Source: Sva-07 sp963728355
GTDB lineage: Bacteria; Actinomycetota; Acidimicrobiia; Acidimicrobiales; Ilumatobacteraceae
Reading direction: 5' to 3'
DNA length: 64,000 bases
NCBI GenBank assembly: GCA_963728355.1
Contig: CAVSJQ010000017.1
Location: forward strand, 1 to 64,000
Below are positions 1 to 7,326 of this stretch, piece after piece (within the stretch, counting starts at the first letter, position 1; every line of letters begins with the position of its first letter). The notes beneath the pieces are model-generated. The model made no database searches and was not told where the DNA came from. It saw nothing but the letters and a program-made list of their open reading frames with translations. Both the position numbers and the translations under genes were made by a program.

Positions 1-51
1 GTCTGCTTTGCAAGCAGGGGGTCGTGGGTTCGATTCCCATCGTCTCCACCA
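1..51 (+). tRNA. tRNA-Ala (anticodon UGC), 3' part only
   Basis: The window opens inside a tRNA gene. Visible are the anticodon arm with loop CTTTGCAA (anticodon TGC, alanine), the variable loop, the T arm with GGTTCGATTCC, the 3' acceptor strand and an encoded CCA at 49-51. The 5' acceptor strand and D arm lie before the window. A tyrosine integrase gene starts about 100 bases downstream in the same orientation, the usual layout when an element has integrated into a tRNA 3' end, so this end may double as an attL site. No second copy of the tRNA 3' end was found by eye in the window. Confidence 0.9.
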
Positions 52-152
52 GGTCTGACCAGGCGTGATCGCCTGATCGGCACTCCGGTGAAACATCGAA
101 ATATCAGCGATGTATCAACCAATCGGACGCCGATCAGCCCGGGGGGTGCGTC

Positions 153-1273
153 ATGGCGTGGAAAGCGACAGGTCGACCGACGGTCCGCAAACAGCGCGAC
201 AAGTGGGTCGTGCGTGTCGATGACATCGACACCGCCACCGGGAAGCACCGACCACGTCAGCTCGGTACCTACGCATTGCAACGCTCGGCGAACGCCGCGG
301 CGAGGTCGATGAAGACCGAGGATCGATCGACCGAGCGGGGCACCTTGGTGCGCCTGTACGTCGCCAGCCGGACCGACATCACGGTGAAGGCACGCCAGCA
401 GTACGAGTGGGCGATCCCGCACATCGAGAACGGTCTCGGAGCCATCCAGTTGTCGAGGCTCGATCGTGAGGACGTAGCGACGTGGATCGACAACCTGGCC
501 GCCGGCGGGAAGCTGGGCGTCGCAGTATCCAGATCTGTCGCACCGTGCTGCGCGCGGCCTTGACCGAGGCGGTCGACGAGGGACTCATTCCGCGTAGCCC
601 GGCAGCTCGGGACGGACTGCCGCGAACCGTGGCCAAGGAGGTCAAGCCGAAGGACGCCGTCGCGTGGGACGCAGCCGATGTCGACCGCTTCCTCGAGGCG
701 ACGGCCGAGCACCGCTGGGCGGTGGCGTTCCGGCTCGGTGCGCTGTTCGGCCTGCGACGCAGCGAGGTGCTCGCGCTGCGATGGGACGACGTCGACGTCG
801 AGGCCAAGTCGCTGCGGATCGACGAAAGTCTCGTCGCCACCAACGAAGGCGCCTCTTGGAGCAACGCCAAGAACGAACGGTCTCGACGCGTGATCCCACT
901 CAACGACGACACCGTGCGAGCGCTCACCCGTCGCCGAGCGGAACAGGCCGCCGAGCGTCTCGCGGCCGGCTCGGAATGGGAGGACAACAACCTGATCATC
1001 GCCACCCGCACCGGACGACTCGTCCTGCCCCGGTCGTACGATCGGGCGCTCGCAACGATCGTCGACAACGCCGGGCTGCCACGGCTCACGTCCCACGGAC
1101 TCCGGCACACCGCAGCGACCCACATGGTCCAAGGAGCTCGCGACGTCGGCGAGCTCCGAGCGATCGCCGATCTGCTCGGCCACAGCCCCGAGATGCTGAT
1201 GAACACCTACGCCCACGTCCTCCCGCAGAGCCAGACCGCCGTGGTCGATCGGATCAGTCGTCGCAATACGTGA
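153..1273 (+). pseudogene. Tyrosine recombinase / phage-type integrase, frameshifted
   Basis: A site-specific integrase of the tyrosine recombinase family, which would cut and rejoin DNA at the adjacent tRNA. The N-terminal SAM-like DNA-binding part (starting MAWKATGRPTVRKQ) is read from 153 to about 515. The rest, from RRSIQICRTVLRAAL onward, is in the next frame to 1273. The catalytic half has the expected residues: Arg in LFGLRRSEVLALRW, a Lys region near SNAKNERSRRVIPL, HGLRHTAATH, LLGHSPEM, and Tyr in MNTYAHV. The switch needs a one-base loss near 510-520. No slippery heptamer is visible there, so a mutation or sequencing error is likelier than programmed frameshifting. Start ATG at 153 follows GGGGGG about 10 bases upstream. 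Confidence 0.85.
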
Positions 1274-1331
1274 GCGCCGCCACCTCCCAGAACCAGCCTG
1301 CATGATGTGTGATGGCACATAGACTGCAGGG

Positions 1332-1655
1332 ATGAGCGAGTTGGCGACCATGGCCGAGATGCGGCACCCCGGGCACACGATCCGTGAGCGGCGCACCCAG
1401 TTGGGGTGGACACAAGCCGAACTGGCTCAACGCGCCGACGTCGCGCAGGCGGACATCTCGCGCATCGAGAACGGCCGCCTCGACGCACGGTGGTCGACGA
1501 TCCAACGGATCTCCGAGGCGCTCGAGTCGTCCACGAGTGCGCCTACTCGCAGCCTCGCCAACGCTCATCGTGGTCGTCGAGCGCCGAGGTCGACGGGAAG
1601 CAAGACCTGGGAGCCGAAGGGACCGACCTCGTCGATCACGGTCACTGATTCGTGA
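1332..1655 (+). CDS. XRE-family helix-turn-helix regulator
   Basis: A 107-residue protein with one Cro/C1-type helix-turn-helix at roughly residues 15-65; the core reads TIRERRTQLGWTQAEL, then ADISRIENGRLDARWST. This is a DNA-binding regulator, probably autoregulatory. Its last codon overlaps the next gene by GTGA (1652-1655), and that next gene begins like a GNAT-type acetyltransferase, so the two look like an XRE/partner pair resembling a toxin-antitoxin layout. The residues after about 70 are Arg/Ser-rich with no recognisable domain. The partner is truncated, so the regulator may be an orphan. Confidence 0.75.
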   Translation: MSELATMAEMRHPGHTIRERRTQLGWTQAELAQRADVAQADISRIENGRLDARWSTIQRISEALESSTSAPTRSLANAHRGRRAPRSTGSKTWEPKGPTSSITVTDS

Positions 1656-1790
1656 TTCTGCGTCATGCCACCGATGACGACGCCGAAGCGCTGCACTCCT
1701 TCGACGTCGGTGACACCTCGATCCCGTCGCTCGCAGAAGTCGCCGAGATCGTCGCTGGACTCCTTGGTTGGAGATCCGACGGGCGGTCTG
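1652..1790 (+). pseudogene. N-terminal fragment of a GNAT-like acetyltransferase
   Basis: From the GTG at 1652 the frame reads about 45 residues that look like the start of a GNAT-fold protein: VILRHATDDDAEALHSF, then an acidic helix ending in LLGWR. Similarity stops at about 1785, exactly where the first copy of the long direct repeat begins. The frame continues open into the repeat but reads it out of frame with the repeat's own gene. The fragment overlaps the upstream XRE gene by GTGA. The family call rests on the short N-terminus only. What is firm is that two sequences are joined here. Confidence 0.45.
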
Positions 1791-2178
1791 CCAGCGACGA
1801 ATGTGGGCGCGATGGGGATCAAGGGGAACAACGAGCGACACCGCGTCCTGGTGCCCCAAGCACTCGGATCCGACGAGTTCCTCCGCGTCACGTGGCACGC
1901 ATCGCGTGAACTGATCATGTTCTCCCACTGGGACGGCGACCACTGCGTCGCCGCCACACCCGTCCGCGTCACCGACATCGACGACCTCGCCTCGATGATC
2001 GCGCAGGCCGCAGCGCACGGGACCACAGCATCGGCATGGCCTCCCCCGGCAGCCAACACACTGGTCGTCCCAGCAACAGGACTGACCGTTCCTCCTGTGC
2101 GGCGCTCTGCGTGACGCCTGCCGGGAACCGTTCCACGGACGAAGGGGTGTCGGCCGAGCTTGCGACAACTACTGTTGT
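1783..2178 (+). repeat. Long direct repeat, copy A
   Basis: About 390 bases closely matching 4245-4635 in the same orientation, with scattered substitutions. The match starts near the shared GCCAGCGACGAATGTGGG and runs through an entire small gene to the shared GAGCTTGCGACA after it. Copy A sits between a truncated acetyltransferase start and a broken toxin gene. Copy B follows a truncated mobilisation-like gene. The two copies therefore bracket about 2.1 kb of the decayed region. Confidence 0.9.
1803..2114 (+). CDS. Hypothetical protein, repeat-borne, copy A
   Basis: An unrecognised protein of about 103 residues. Its sequence is nearly repeated by the gene at 4265-4576. Conserved stretches include GNNERHRVLVPQALGSDEF, then a strand-rich part with WHASREL and FSHWDGDHCVAA, then VTDIDDLASMIAQAA. 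The C-terminus is Pro/Ala-rich. GTG at 1803 is kept in both copies; ATG at 1812 is an alternative in this copy only. Substitutions between copies are mostly silent or conservative, which supports real coding. No domain is assigned. The region is accessory and likely arrived with the element beside the tRNA. Confidence 0.6.
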   Translation: MGAMGIKGNNERHRVLVPQALGSDEFLRVTWHASRELIMFSHWDGDHCVAATPVRVTDIDDLASMIAQAAAHGTTASAWPPPAANTLVVPATGLTVPPVRRSA

Positions 2179-2182
2179 CGCA
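2161..2182. promoter_or_regulatory. Perfect 9-bp inverted repeat, candidate operator
   Basis: TGCGACAAC and GTTGTCGCA flank a 4-base spacer (TACT). It lies just upstream of the toxin start codon at 2183 in a toxin-antitoxin pair, the usual place for an autoregulatory operator. The same position in repeat copy B (near 4620) keeps only GCGACA and TTGTCG in degraded form. Function is inferred from position and symmetry. Confidence 0.4.
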
Positions 2183-2436
2183 GTGGAGATACGCCGAGCG
2201 CTCGCAAGCACGGCATCTCCGACGACGAAATCCGCCATGCCATCGACAACGCCATCGCCGCCATCACCCGCCCGGAGCAACCGGACTTCACGATGCTGAT
2301 CGGACCTGACGCCACGGCGCGCCTGCTGGAGGTTGGCGTCATCGAAACCGACGTCCAGGACTACGTGATTCACGCCATGGCCGCCCGCAGCAAGTACCTG
2401 TCCATGCTCGAGACCCCAGCAGGTGAACAATCGTGA
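2183..2436 (+). pseudogene. Toxin-like protein (DUF4258/BrnT-like), frameshifted start
   Basis: The readable frame ending at 2436 encodes ARKHGISDDEIRHAI, then MLIGPDATARLLEVGV, then VIHAMAARSKYL. This pattern fits small actinobacterial toxins of the DUF4258/BrnT-like type that pair with a helix-turn-helix antitoxin. That frame has no ATG, GTG or TTG between an upstream stop at 2083 and the ATG at 2293. The natural start, GTG GAG AT at 2183, is in another frame, and one missing base near 2190 would join them. The stop overlaps the next gene by GTGA. It is probably inactive, or only a 47-residue C-terminal piece is made. Confidence 0.55.
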
Positions 2437-2708
2437 AGACCACCAAGCACCCGCGAGAGCTTTCCGACGCCGAGGCCCAGGCGATCGTGGAAGAGTTCGA
2501 CGCCGCAGACGATTACGTCGTGACCGGATCTGATGCGCTCGCAGAACTTCGTGCCGCTGCCGCAGCGCGGCGAGAAGCCGACAGCCGGATCGGGGCCGCA
2601 GCACTGCGGGCACACCGAGATGGTGCCTCTTGGGGAGTGATCGGTGCGCAGCTCGGCATGACCCGCCAAGGCGCACGCCAACGCTTCGAACGACTCACCA
2701 ACTCCTGA
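2433..2708 (+). CDS. Antitoxin-like helix-turn-helix protein
   Basis: A 91-residue protein starting at GTG 2433, overlapping the toxin-like frame by GTGA. It has an acidic N-terminus (residues 1-35), an Ala/Arg-rich helix, and a C-terminal helix-turn-helix-like stretch, WGVIGAQLGMTRQGARQRF, at about 70-88. Partner position and coupling suggest the antitoxin of the broken toxin upstream. It would bind DNA through its C-terminus and neutralise the partner through its N-terminus. Family is assigned by pattern only. Confidence 0.55.
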   Translation: MKTTKHPRELSDAEAQAIVEEFDAADDYVVTGSDALAELRAAAAARREADSRIGAAALRAHRDGASWGVIGAQLGMTRQGARQRFERLTNS

Positions 2709-2782
2709 ACGCCGTCGGAACGGTGCACTTGGGATGCCTGTGGGCACCACAGGGTCGAACGTTCTGGGGCAGGTCTCGCACC

Positions 2783-2863
2783 GGATTATCTCGCGTCACG
2801 TAAGGGCTGCACTGCAGCGCGCGAGCCCGGGCATCGACCGGATTACGGAGCGGTCGTTATGCG
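2783..2863 (+). repeat. ~80-bp element, copy 1
   Basis: Starts with GGATTATCTCGCGT (2783-2796), has CCGGATTA 55 bases later (2838) and TTATGCG at 2857. Copy 2 at 3242 has the same three blocks with the same 55-base spacing, while the sequence between them has diverged. Constant spacing with variable filler suggests protein-binding or recombination half-sites rather than a gene. Confidence 0.6.
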
Positions 2864-3241
2864 TGGGGTGGCAGCGAGCATCTTGCCGGATCTCGAGTGG
2901 CTTGGTCGTGGGCGGCGGTCTGCCGATATGCGTGGTTCCGGAGTTGATTGATGGGCCCGATGGGCCAGGCCCTCCTCGCGGCTGAGGCAATCTAGGCTCG
3001 ACTCCGGTCAGGAGCTGTCCCAGCCGGCGGAGACGAACTGGGAAGAGTCGGCGTCAAGCTGCTGCTTCCAGCCATCGCACGCGACCTCGACGGCAGACCG
3101 AATGACAGGCCAGCGCCCATATCGACGGTGTCGCGTCAGAGCTCAACCTGTCAGATCGCGGCACTTCCGATCGACGGTGACGGTCCCGGAGGCCACGCAT
3201 ATCGGCGTCGTCACGGGGCTTGGAACCTTGGGACGGCCCCG

Positions 3242-3324
3242 GGATTATCTCGCGTGCGGCTTGGGCCGTGATGCGGCGCGGTCGGAGAACCGATGGCCGG
3301 ATTATCGAGTGCGCATTATGCGCT
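3242..3324 (+). repeat. ~80-bp element, copy 2
   Basis: Starts with GGATTATCTCGCGT (3242-3255), has CCGGATTA at 3297 and TTATGCG at 3317. The last block sits inside a perfect small palindrome, GCGCAT-T-ATGCGC (3312-3324). It lies 459 bases after copy 1, in the same orientation. Confidence 0.6.
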
Positions 3325-3528
3325 GGCCCCGATGAGCAGAATGCCGGTGACGCGAGCGTGCGAACTGTGATTCCGCGCCACGTTTGTGGAGCGGCGTGCC
3401 GATCGACTTTGACAAAGAGGTGCCCCGACCCCTTCGCGGCGGTGATTTCGCTCGTCATGGACTCTGATGCCAGCAGCGGCAAGTTGGTCTCAGATGTCAC
3501 CGGATCCCTTCTTGGCTTCGCGTAGTAG

Positions 3529-4209
3529 CAGCACGCCGATCCATACGAAGAGACCTACCAAGTCGTACCTGCCGAGTTCCTCGACGCGCTCGGGCGGCTC
3601 AGCGCCGAACACGACGAGGAGGAACGCGTCGACCAACGCATCAACCAACTCGGCGTGCTGCTCGACGAACTCGAACCCGACTGCCAACCCCACGACGACG
3701 CCCGAAGCGCACTCGACGACGCCAAGCAACATCGCCGTCAACTGGAGCGAACCATCAACGACGGCGGCCGGCGTGAACGCCGCAACGCCCGACGCGACCT
3801 CCCTGCCGCTGAACGCGCCGTCACCGCAGCTGAACACCACCTCGACGACGTCACCCAGCAGGCCCGCCCCGTCCTCGAGCAGCGCGCCCAGCTCTGCAGT
3901 GAACGCAGCGATCTGGTTCGCGACGTCAGGGACTTCCGGACCTGGCGACGACAGATCAACAACTACTACCCGACCTCCGAGCAGGCCGAAGTCCGACACG
4001 AAGCCCTCGTCACCTGGAAGCACTGGGCCGACGGACACGCCATCGCAGCCGACCGACTCGCCACCACCTTCGACACGCTCAGCGCTAGTGACCGACCGGA
4101 ACTCCGAGCCCTCGCCGTGCCGCTCACCGACCGCGGCCTCGAGCCCCGACCGAACCGACCCGACGTCGCAGCACGCTCTGCCGGCCCGGAACTCGGCATC
4201 GAGCTCTGA
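3529..4209 (+). pseudogene. 5'-truncated, coiled-coil mobilisation-like protein
   Basis: The open frame ending at 4209 starts right after two in-frame TAG codons and has no good early start; the first usable codons are GTG/CTG near 3652. Residues are highly charged and helical, with repeated Glu/Arg heptads (ERRNARRDLPAAERAV and following), then RTWRRQINNYYP and KHWADGHAI. This resembles the C-terminal part of large actinobacterial conjugative relaxases (TrwC/TraA type), but without any relaxase or helicase motif the assignment is weak. It is probably the tail of a gene whose front was deleted, directly upstream of repeat copy B. Confidence 0.35.
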
Positions 4210-4244
4210 CCGATGAAGAGACCCTGTGAGCGCGAGGTTGACGG

Positions 4245-4635
4245 ACGGACCGCCAGCGACGAATGTGGGTGCGGTGGGGAACAAGGGGAACAACGAGCGA
4301 CACCGCGTCCTGGTGCCCCAAGCACTCGGATCCGACGAGTTCCTCCGCGTCACCTGGCACGCATCGCGTGAGCTGATCGTGTTCTCCCACTGGGACGGCG
4401 ACCACTGCGTCGCCGCCACACCCATCCGAGTCACCGACATCGAGGACCTGGCCTCACTGATCGCGCAAGCCGCAGCCCACGGGACGACGGCATCGGCATG
4501 GCCGCCACCGGCCGCCAACACGCTGGTCGTCCCAGCAACCGGACTGACTGTTCCAGCGGCCCGGCGCTCCGCCTGACGCCTGCCGGGCACCGGTCCACGG
4601 ACCGGATTGTCGGCTGAGCTTGCGACATGTCCGAT
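4245..4635 (+). repeat. Long direct repeat, copy B
   Basis: Second copy of the 1783-2178 repeat, same orientation, starting at GCCAGCGACGAATGTGGG and fading after GAGCTTGCGACA. The inverted repeat at the right end of copy A is degraded here. Beyond the repeat no toxin gene follows, unlike copy A. Confidence 0.9.
4265..4576 (+). CDS. Hypothetical protein, repeat-borne, copy B
   Basis: Paralogue of the gene at 1803-2114, the same length from the conserved GTG (4265). Differences include Ile/Val and Asp/Glu exchanges (FSHWDGDHCVAATPIRV, VTDIEDLASLIAQAA) and a C-terminal PAARRSA. Selection for the protein seems to have acted after duplication because most base changes are silent or mild. No function assigned. 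It follows the truncated mobilisation-like frame by about 55 bases. Confidence 0.6.
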   Translation: MGAVGNKGNNERHRVLVPQALGSDEFLRVTWHASRELIVFSHWDGDHCVAATPIRVTDIEDLASLIAQAAAHGTTASAWPPPAANTLVVPATGLTVPAARRSA

Positions 4636-4765
4636 TGTCGGGTCTGCCGATGCTGATGTGGCGCGGCCGGCCGGGATCACCGATACCACGTTGCACGACC
4701 GGTTGAAGGCTGGTCGCGAGGCACGGCACCGCGCTGAGGATCATTGTGAGGAAGTAGGCGCAGTG

Positions 4766-6133
4766 TCAGACTCGTCGACGGAGAGCCAGAAGTGCGATGT
4801 CGTCGTCGGTGCTGTTGGTCGTTCGATGGTCAACGCGGTCTGCAACGAGCGCATCGACGCAGAGCTGCAGGTTGGAACCGGGACGGAACGCCGAGGCCAA
4901 TCGCCGAATGCTGTCGTCGATCACTTCCCTGCGCTCCTCGACGAGCCCGTCGGTATACAGCAGCAGTGTGCACCCAGGCAGCAGATCCACGGTGGTGGGC
5001 GCACTGGTCTCGGCGTCGACGCCCAACCATGGTCGATGGGTCCCGAGCAGTACGTTCGTCGAGGTCGACGTGGCGAGCAGCGGGTATGGGTGCCCTGCAT
5101 TGATGTAGGTGAGCTCGCTGGTGCGTTTGTCGGCTCGGGCGATCACGATCGACGCGTACGCACGTCGGCGCTTCAAGCTGACGTTCGCGTGATGGAGCAC
5201 CGACGGCATCGATTCGCCGGCCCCGAGAAGGTGTCTGACGATGGTCTTGATCTCCGCCATCACGGCCACCGCTCCGGGGCCATGTCCTGCGACGTCACCG
5301 ACGAGCACATACAGGGCGTCGTCGGTGTCGATGGTGGAGTACCAGTCACCTCCCATGCTGTCCGCGGCGAAGGCCGATCGATAGCTGACGGCGATGTCGA
5401 ACTCCGGGACCTCGCCGGGCGGGCTCAGCAACGAATCCTGAAGCCGTTGGAGTACGAGATGTTCGCGTTCGCTGGCATCGGCACGCTCCCACGCTCCTCC
5501 GACGAGTTCGACGATCGCGACCGCAAGCGCGTCCGTGGTCAGCTTCCACTGACTGTCGCCGAGCTCGACGACGAGGAAGCACTTGCGGGTCGTGCGCAGA
5601 CGAAAGGCGCGTGACTCGGCGTCATCGACAGGCGCTCGAGGGGACAGGCACGCAGCATGTGCAGCAAGCAGTTGCGGCACGTAGTCCTCGACGGCAGCGC
5701 CGATCGCATCGGTGGTCGACGCGCGTGCGATCCGGTCGGTCAGTTCGCTGAGTAGCTCGGACTGTCGGTAGGTCGCCTCGTCGGCTTGCGCACGCTCGAA
5801 GGCTCGTCCGACGACCTGGCCGACGCTGCGTGCTGCTGTCAGGATTTCCTCGAGTCGACGGTCCGAGATCGGTGCGCGCCACGCAAACCCCAGGACTCCC
5901 GTCGTGGCCTCGTCGCCGAGACTGAGCGGGACGCAGATCACGGCACGTACGCCGATTCGGTCGATGTCGTCCACGGCGTGCGGGTACCGCCGAGCGAATG
6001 CACTGCGATCGCCGACGACAACGGGCGCTGCGGTCCGTGCACACTCCGTCAGTGGGAGCTGAGCATCGAGGGGCTGCCGTACGAACTTGTCCTCGAGGTC
6101 CTCGGGGATCAATGGGTCATGGACGACCACCAA
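4766..6133 (-). CDS. GAF-SpoIIE (PP2C) phosphatase half
   Basis: Frame of 455 residues beginning within a GAF domain: VVVHDPLIPEDLEDKF, then AVICVPLSLGDEATTGVLGF. A second, weaker GAF-like part follows at about 110-225, then a SpoIIE-type PP2C phosphatase at about 245-455. Phosphatase landmarks are MGGDWYS, VGDVAGHGPGAVAVM, YINAGHPYPLL and LLLYTDGLVEERRE, so the metal-binding Asp residues are present. It continues in the same frame from the upstream CHASE gene, interrupted by one TAG at 6146-6148. The TTG at 6133 could start a shortened product, but that would begin mid-domain. In related systems such phosphatases act on anti-anti-sigma proteins; no partner is visible here. Confidence 0.75.
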   Translation of the reverse strand: MVVVHDPLIPEDLEDKFVRQPLDAQLPLTECARTAAPVVVGDRSAFARRYPHAVDDIDRIGVRAVICVPLSLGDEATTGVLGFAWRAPISDRRLEEILTAARSVGQVVGRAFERAQADEATYRQSELLSELTDRIARASTTDAIGAAVEDYVPQLLAAHAACLSPRAPVDDAESRAFRLRTTRKCFLVVELGDSQWKLTTDALAVAIVELVGGAWERADASEREHLVLQRLQDSLLSPPGEVPEFDIAVSYRSAFAADSMGGDWYSTIDTDDALYVLVGDVAGHGPGAVAVMAEIKTIVRHLLGAGESMPSVLHHANVSLKRRRAYASIVIARADKRTSELTYINAGHPYPLLATSTSTNVLLGTHRPWLGVDAETSAPTTVDLLPGCTLLLYTDGLVEERREVIDDSIRRLASAFRPGSNLQLCVDALVADRVDHRTTNSTDDDIALLALRRRV

Positions 6134-6145
6134 CGTGTGAGGTTC

Positions 6146-7204
6146 CTAAGCGTCACGTACACCGAACGTGCTGTGGTCAGCCCCGATGGTCGCGCCCGCT
6201 TGTCGGACTGCGATCTCGATGACATCCGCCGCTGTGGGGGCCTGGGCCAACTCATCGGCGATCTTGGCCAGGCCTTCGTTGCGTTCCGCCGCTCGTCGTT
6301 GTCGGGCCCGTTCGTCCTGGGCGCGTCGGGCGGAGAGGAACGCCGCCGACAGGAGCGCGAGCGATCCCGCGCCGATCAGCACTGCGGGCCAGTAGTCAGG
6401 ACTGCGGTCGTCGCTTGCTCGCACTGAGAACGTTCGGCCAGCAAGATCGAACTGTGCCCTCGGGCCGGATGTGGCAGCCAGCGTGAGCGGGCGACCATCG
6501 ATGAAGATCCCCACCCCTTCGATGTGCGGAAGCATTGCGAGTCGCTGCACCAGCGGCTTAAGGCTGACGCCGCTCGCAACGAACCCGAGCGCACTGCCCG
6601 ATGCATCTTGGACGGCCTTCACGACGAACACTCCGGATTGGGGGCTGGCCGGGAAGTCGATCGGGCCCACGACGACCGGGTTGCTCGATATCGCAGCTTG
6701 GCGAATGCCCTCCGACCGGACGGGATCTGCCGCGAAGTCGACGCCGAGTACCGTTTCGCTCAGTTGGTTGACCGGATCGACCCAGCGAATCGGTATATGG
6801 CGTGGCCGTGCCGGCGATCGGCTCGGGCCGTCGTCGGAGTTGTCGACGATCTCGCGACCGTTGCGTCGCTCCCAATCGAGTCGCTCGTCGGCGTCGACGA
6901 TCTCGGCGTAGGCCAACGCGGCGTAGCTGGAGCCGGGGACGACGCCTCCAGCGAACGAGCGAAACTCGGCCTCGGAGACGACCCCGTCGGCACCGAGACC
7001 GTTCAGGCCACCGAGGGCAGCAACGCTGGCATTCAACGTGGTCGCAACGTTCTCGGCCACTGCTGCCACGGCGAGCCGATCGCGCACGGTGGCATCGTCT
7101 CGTGCTTGTCGCACGGCCAGCAACGTCGCCGCGACACCGATCACGCCCAGCCCGGCGAACACGACGTTCAGCCACCTCGATGACTCCGCGCGCACGGCCA
7201 GCAC
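6146..7204 (-). CDS. CHASE-domain membrane sensor half
   Basis: 352 residues: a short N-terminus, TM1 (about 11-29, WLNVVFAGLGVIGVAATLL), an extracellular CHASE domain (about 60-265, with YAEIVDADERLDWERRNGR and VNQLSETVLGVDFAADPVR), TM2 (about 275-293) and a cytoplasmic helix leading into the first 40 residues of a GAF domain. It stops at TAG 6146-6148, and the GAF fold resumes in the same frame directly after it. The natural protein is thus one sensor-phosphatase of about 812 residues (CHASE-TM-GAF-GAF-SpoIIE). As written, the membrane half would be made without its output domain. Confidence 0.75.
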   Translation of the reverse strand: MLAVRAESSRWLNVVFAGLGVIGVAATLLAVRQARDDATVRDRLAVAAVAENVATTLNASVAALGGLNGLGADGVVSEAEFRSFAGGVVPGSSYAALAYAEIVDADERLDWERRNGREIVDNSDDGPSRSPARPRHIPIRWVDPVNQLSETVLGVDFAADPVRSEGIRQAAISSNPVVVGPIDFPASPQSGVFVVKAVQDASGSALGFVASGVSLKPLVQRLAMLPHIEGVGIFIDGRPLTLAATSGPRAQFDLAGRTFSVRASDDRSPDYWPAVLIGAGSLALLSAAFLSARRAQDERARQRRAAERNEGLAKIADELAQAPTAADVIEIAVRQAGATIGADHSTFGVRDA

Positions 7205-7279
7205 AGTACACCGCGCTTCTCTGAGGCGGGATTCTGCTTGCAGTTATCGTGTGGACTGGAGTCGCCGACGAAGACGCAT

Positions 7280-7317
7280 GACGTGATGCCCACGGCAGGC
7301 TCCGTGGGCATCACGTC
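7280..7317 (-). terminator. 16-bp hairpin, likely terminator
   Basis: Perfect inverted repeat with arms GACGTGATGCCCACGG (7280-7295) and CCGTGGGCATCACGTC (7302-7317) around a 6-base loop. It lies 9 bases past the stop of the minus-strand gene at 7327 and ahead of the minus-strand CHASE gene. No clear U-tract, as is common in high-GC actinobacteria. Confidence 0.6.
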
Positions 7318-7326
7318 GATTGTCGG

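Larger units (their letters stand above)
2709..3528. other. Gene-poor stretch, remnants and repeats
   Basis: About 820 bases with no convincing gene. It contains the two ~80-bp element copies listed separately and a short possible remnant near 3015-3160 (frame reading GRVGVKLLLPAIARDLDGR) that cannot be placed. The stretch ends at two tandem TAG stops (3523-3528), right before the truncated mobilisation-like frame. Confidence 0.5.

Noticed and set aside
505..525. Possible programmed -1 frameshift in the integrase.
   Set aside because: No slippery heptamer or downstream structure is visible, so ordinary mutation or error is simpler.
3490..4689. A 399-codon minus-strand open frame across repeat copy B and the mobilisation-like fragment.
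   Set aside because: It crosses the repeat border, has low-complexity Gly/Val/Ala composition, and the plus-strand gene in the repeat is better supported by conservation between copies.
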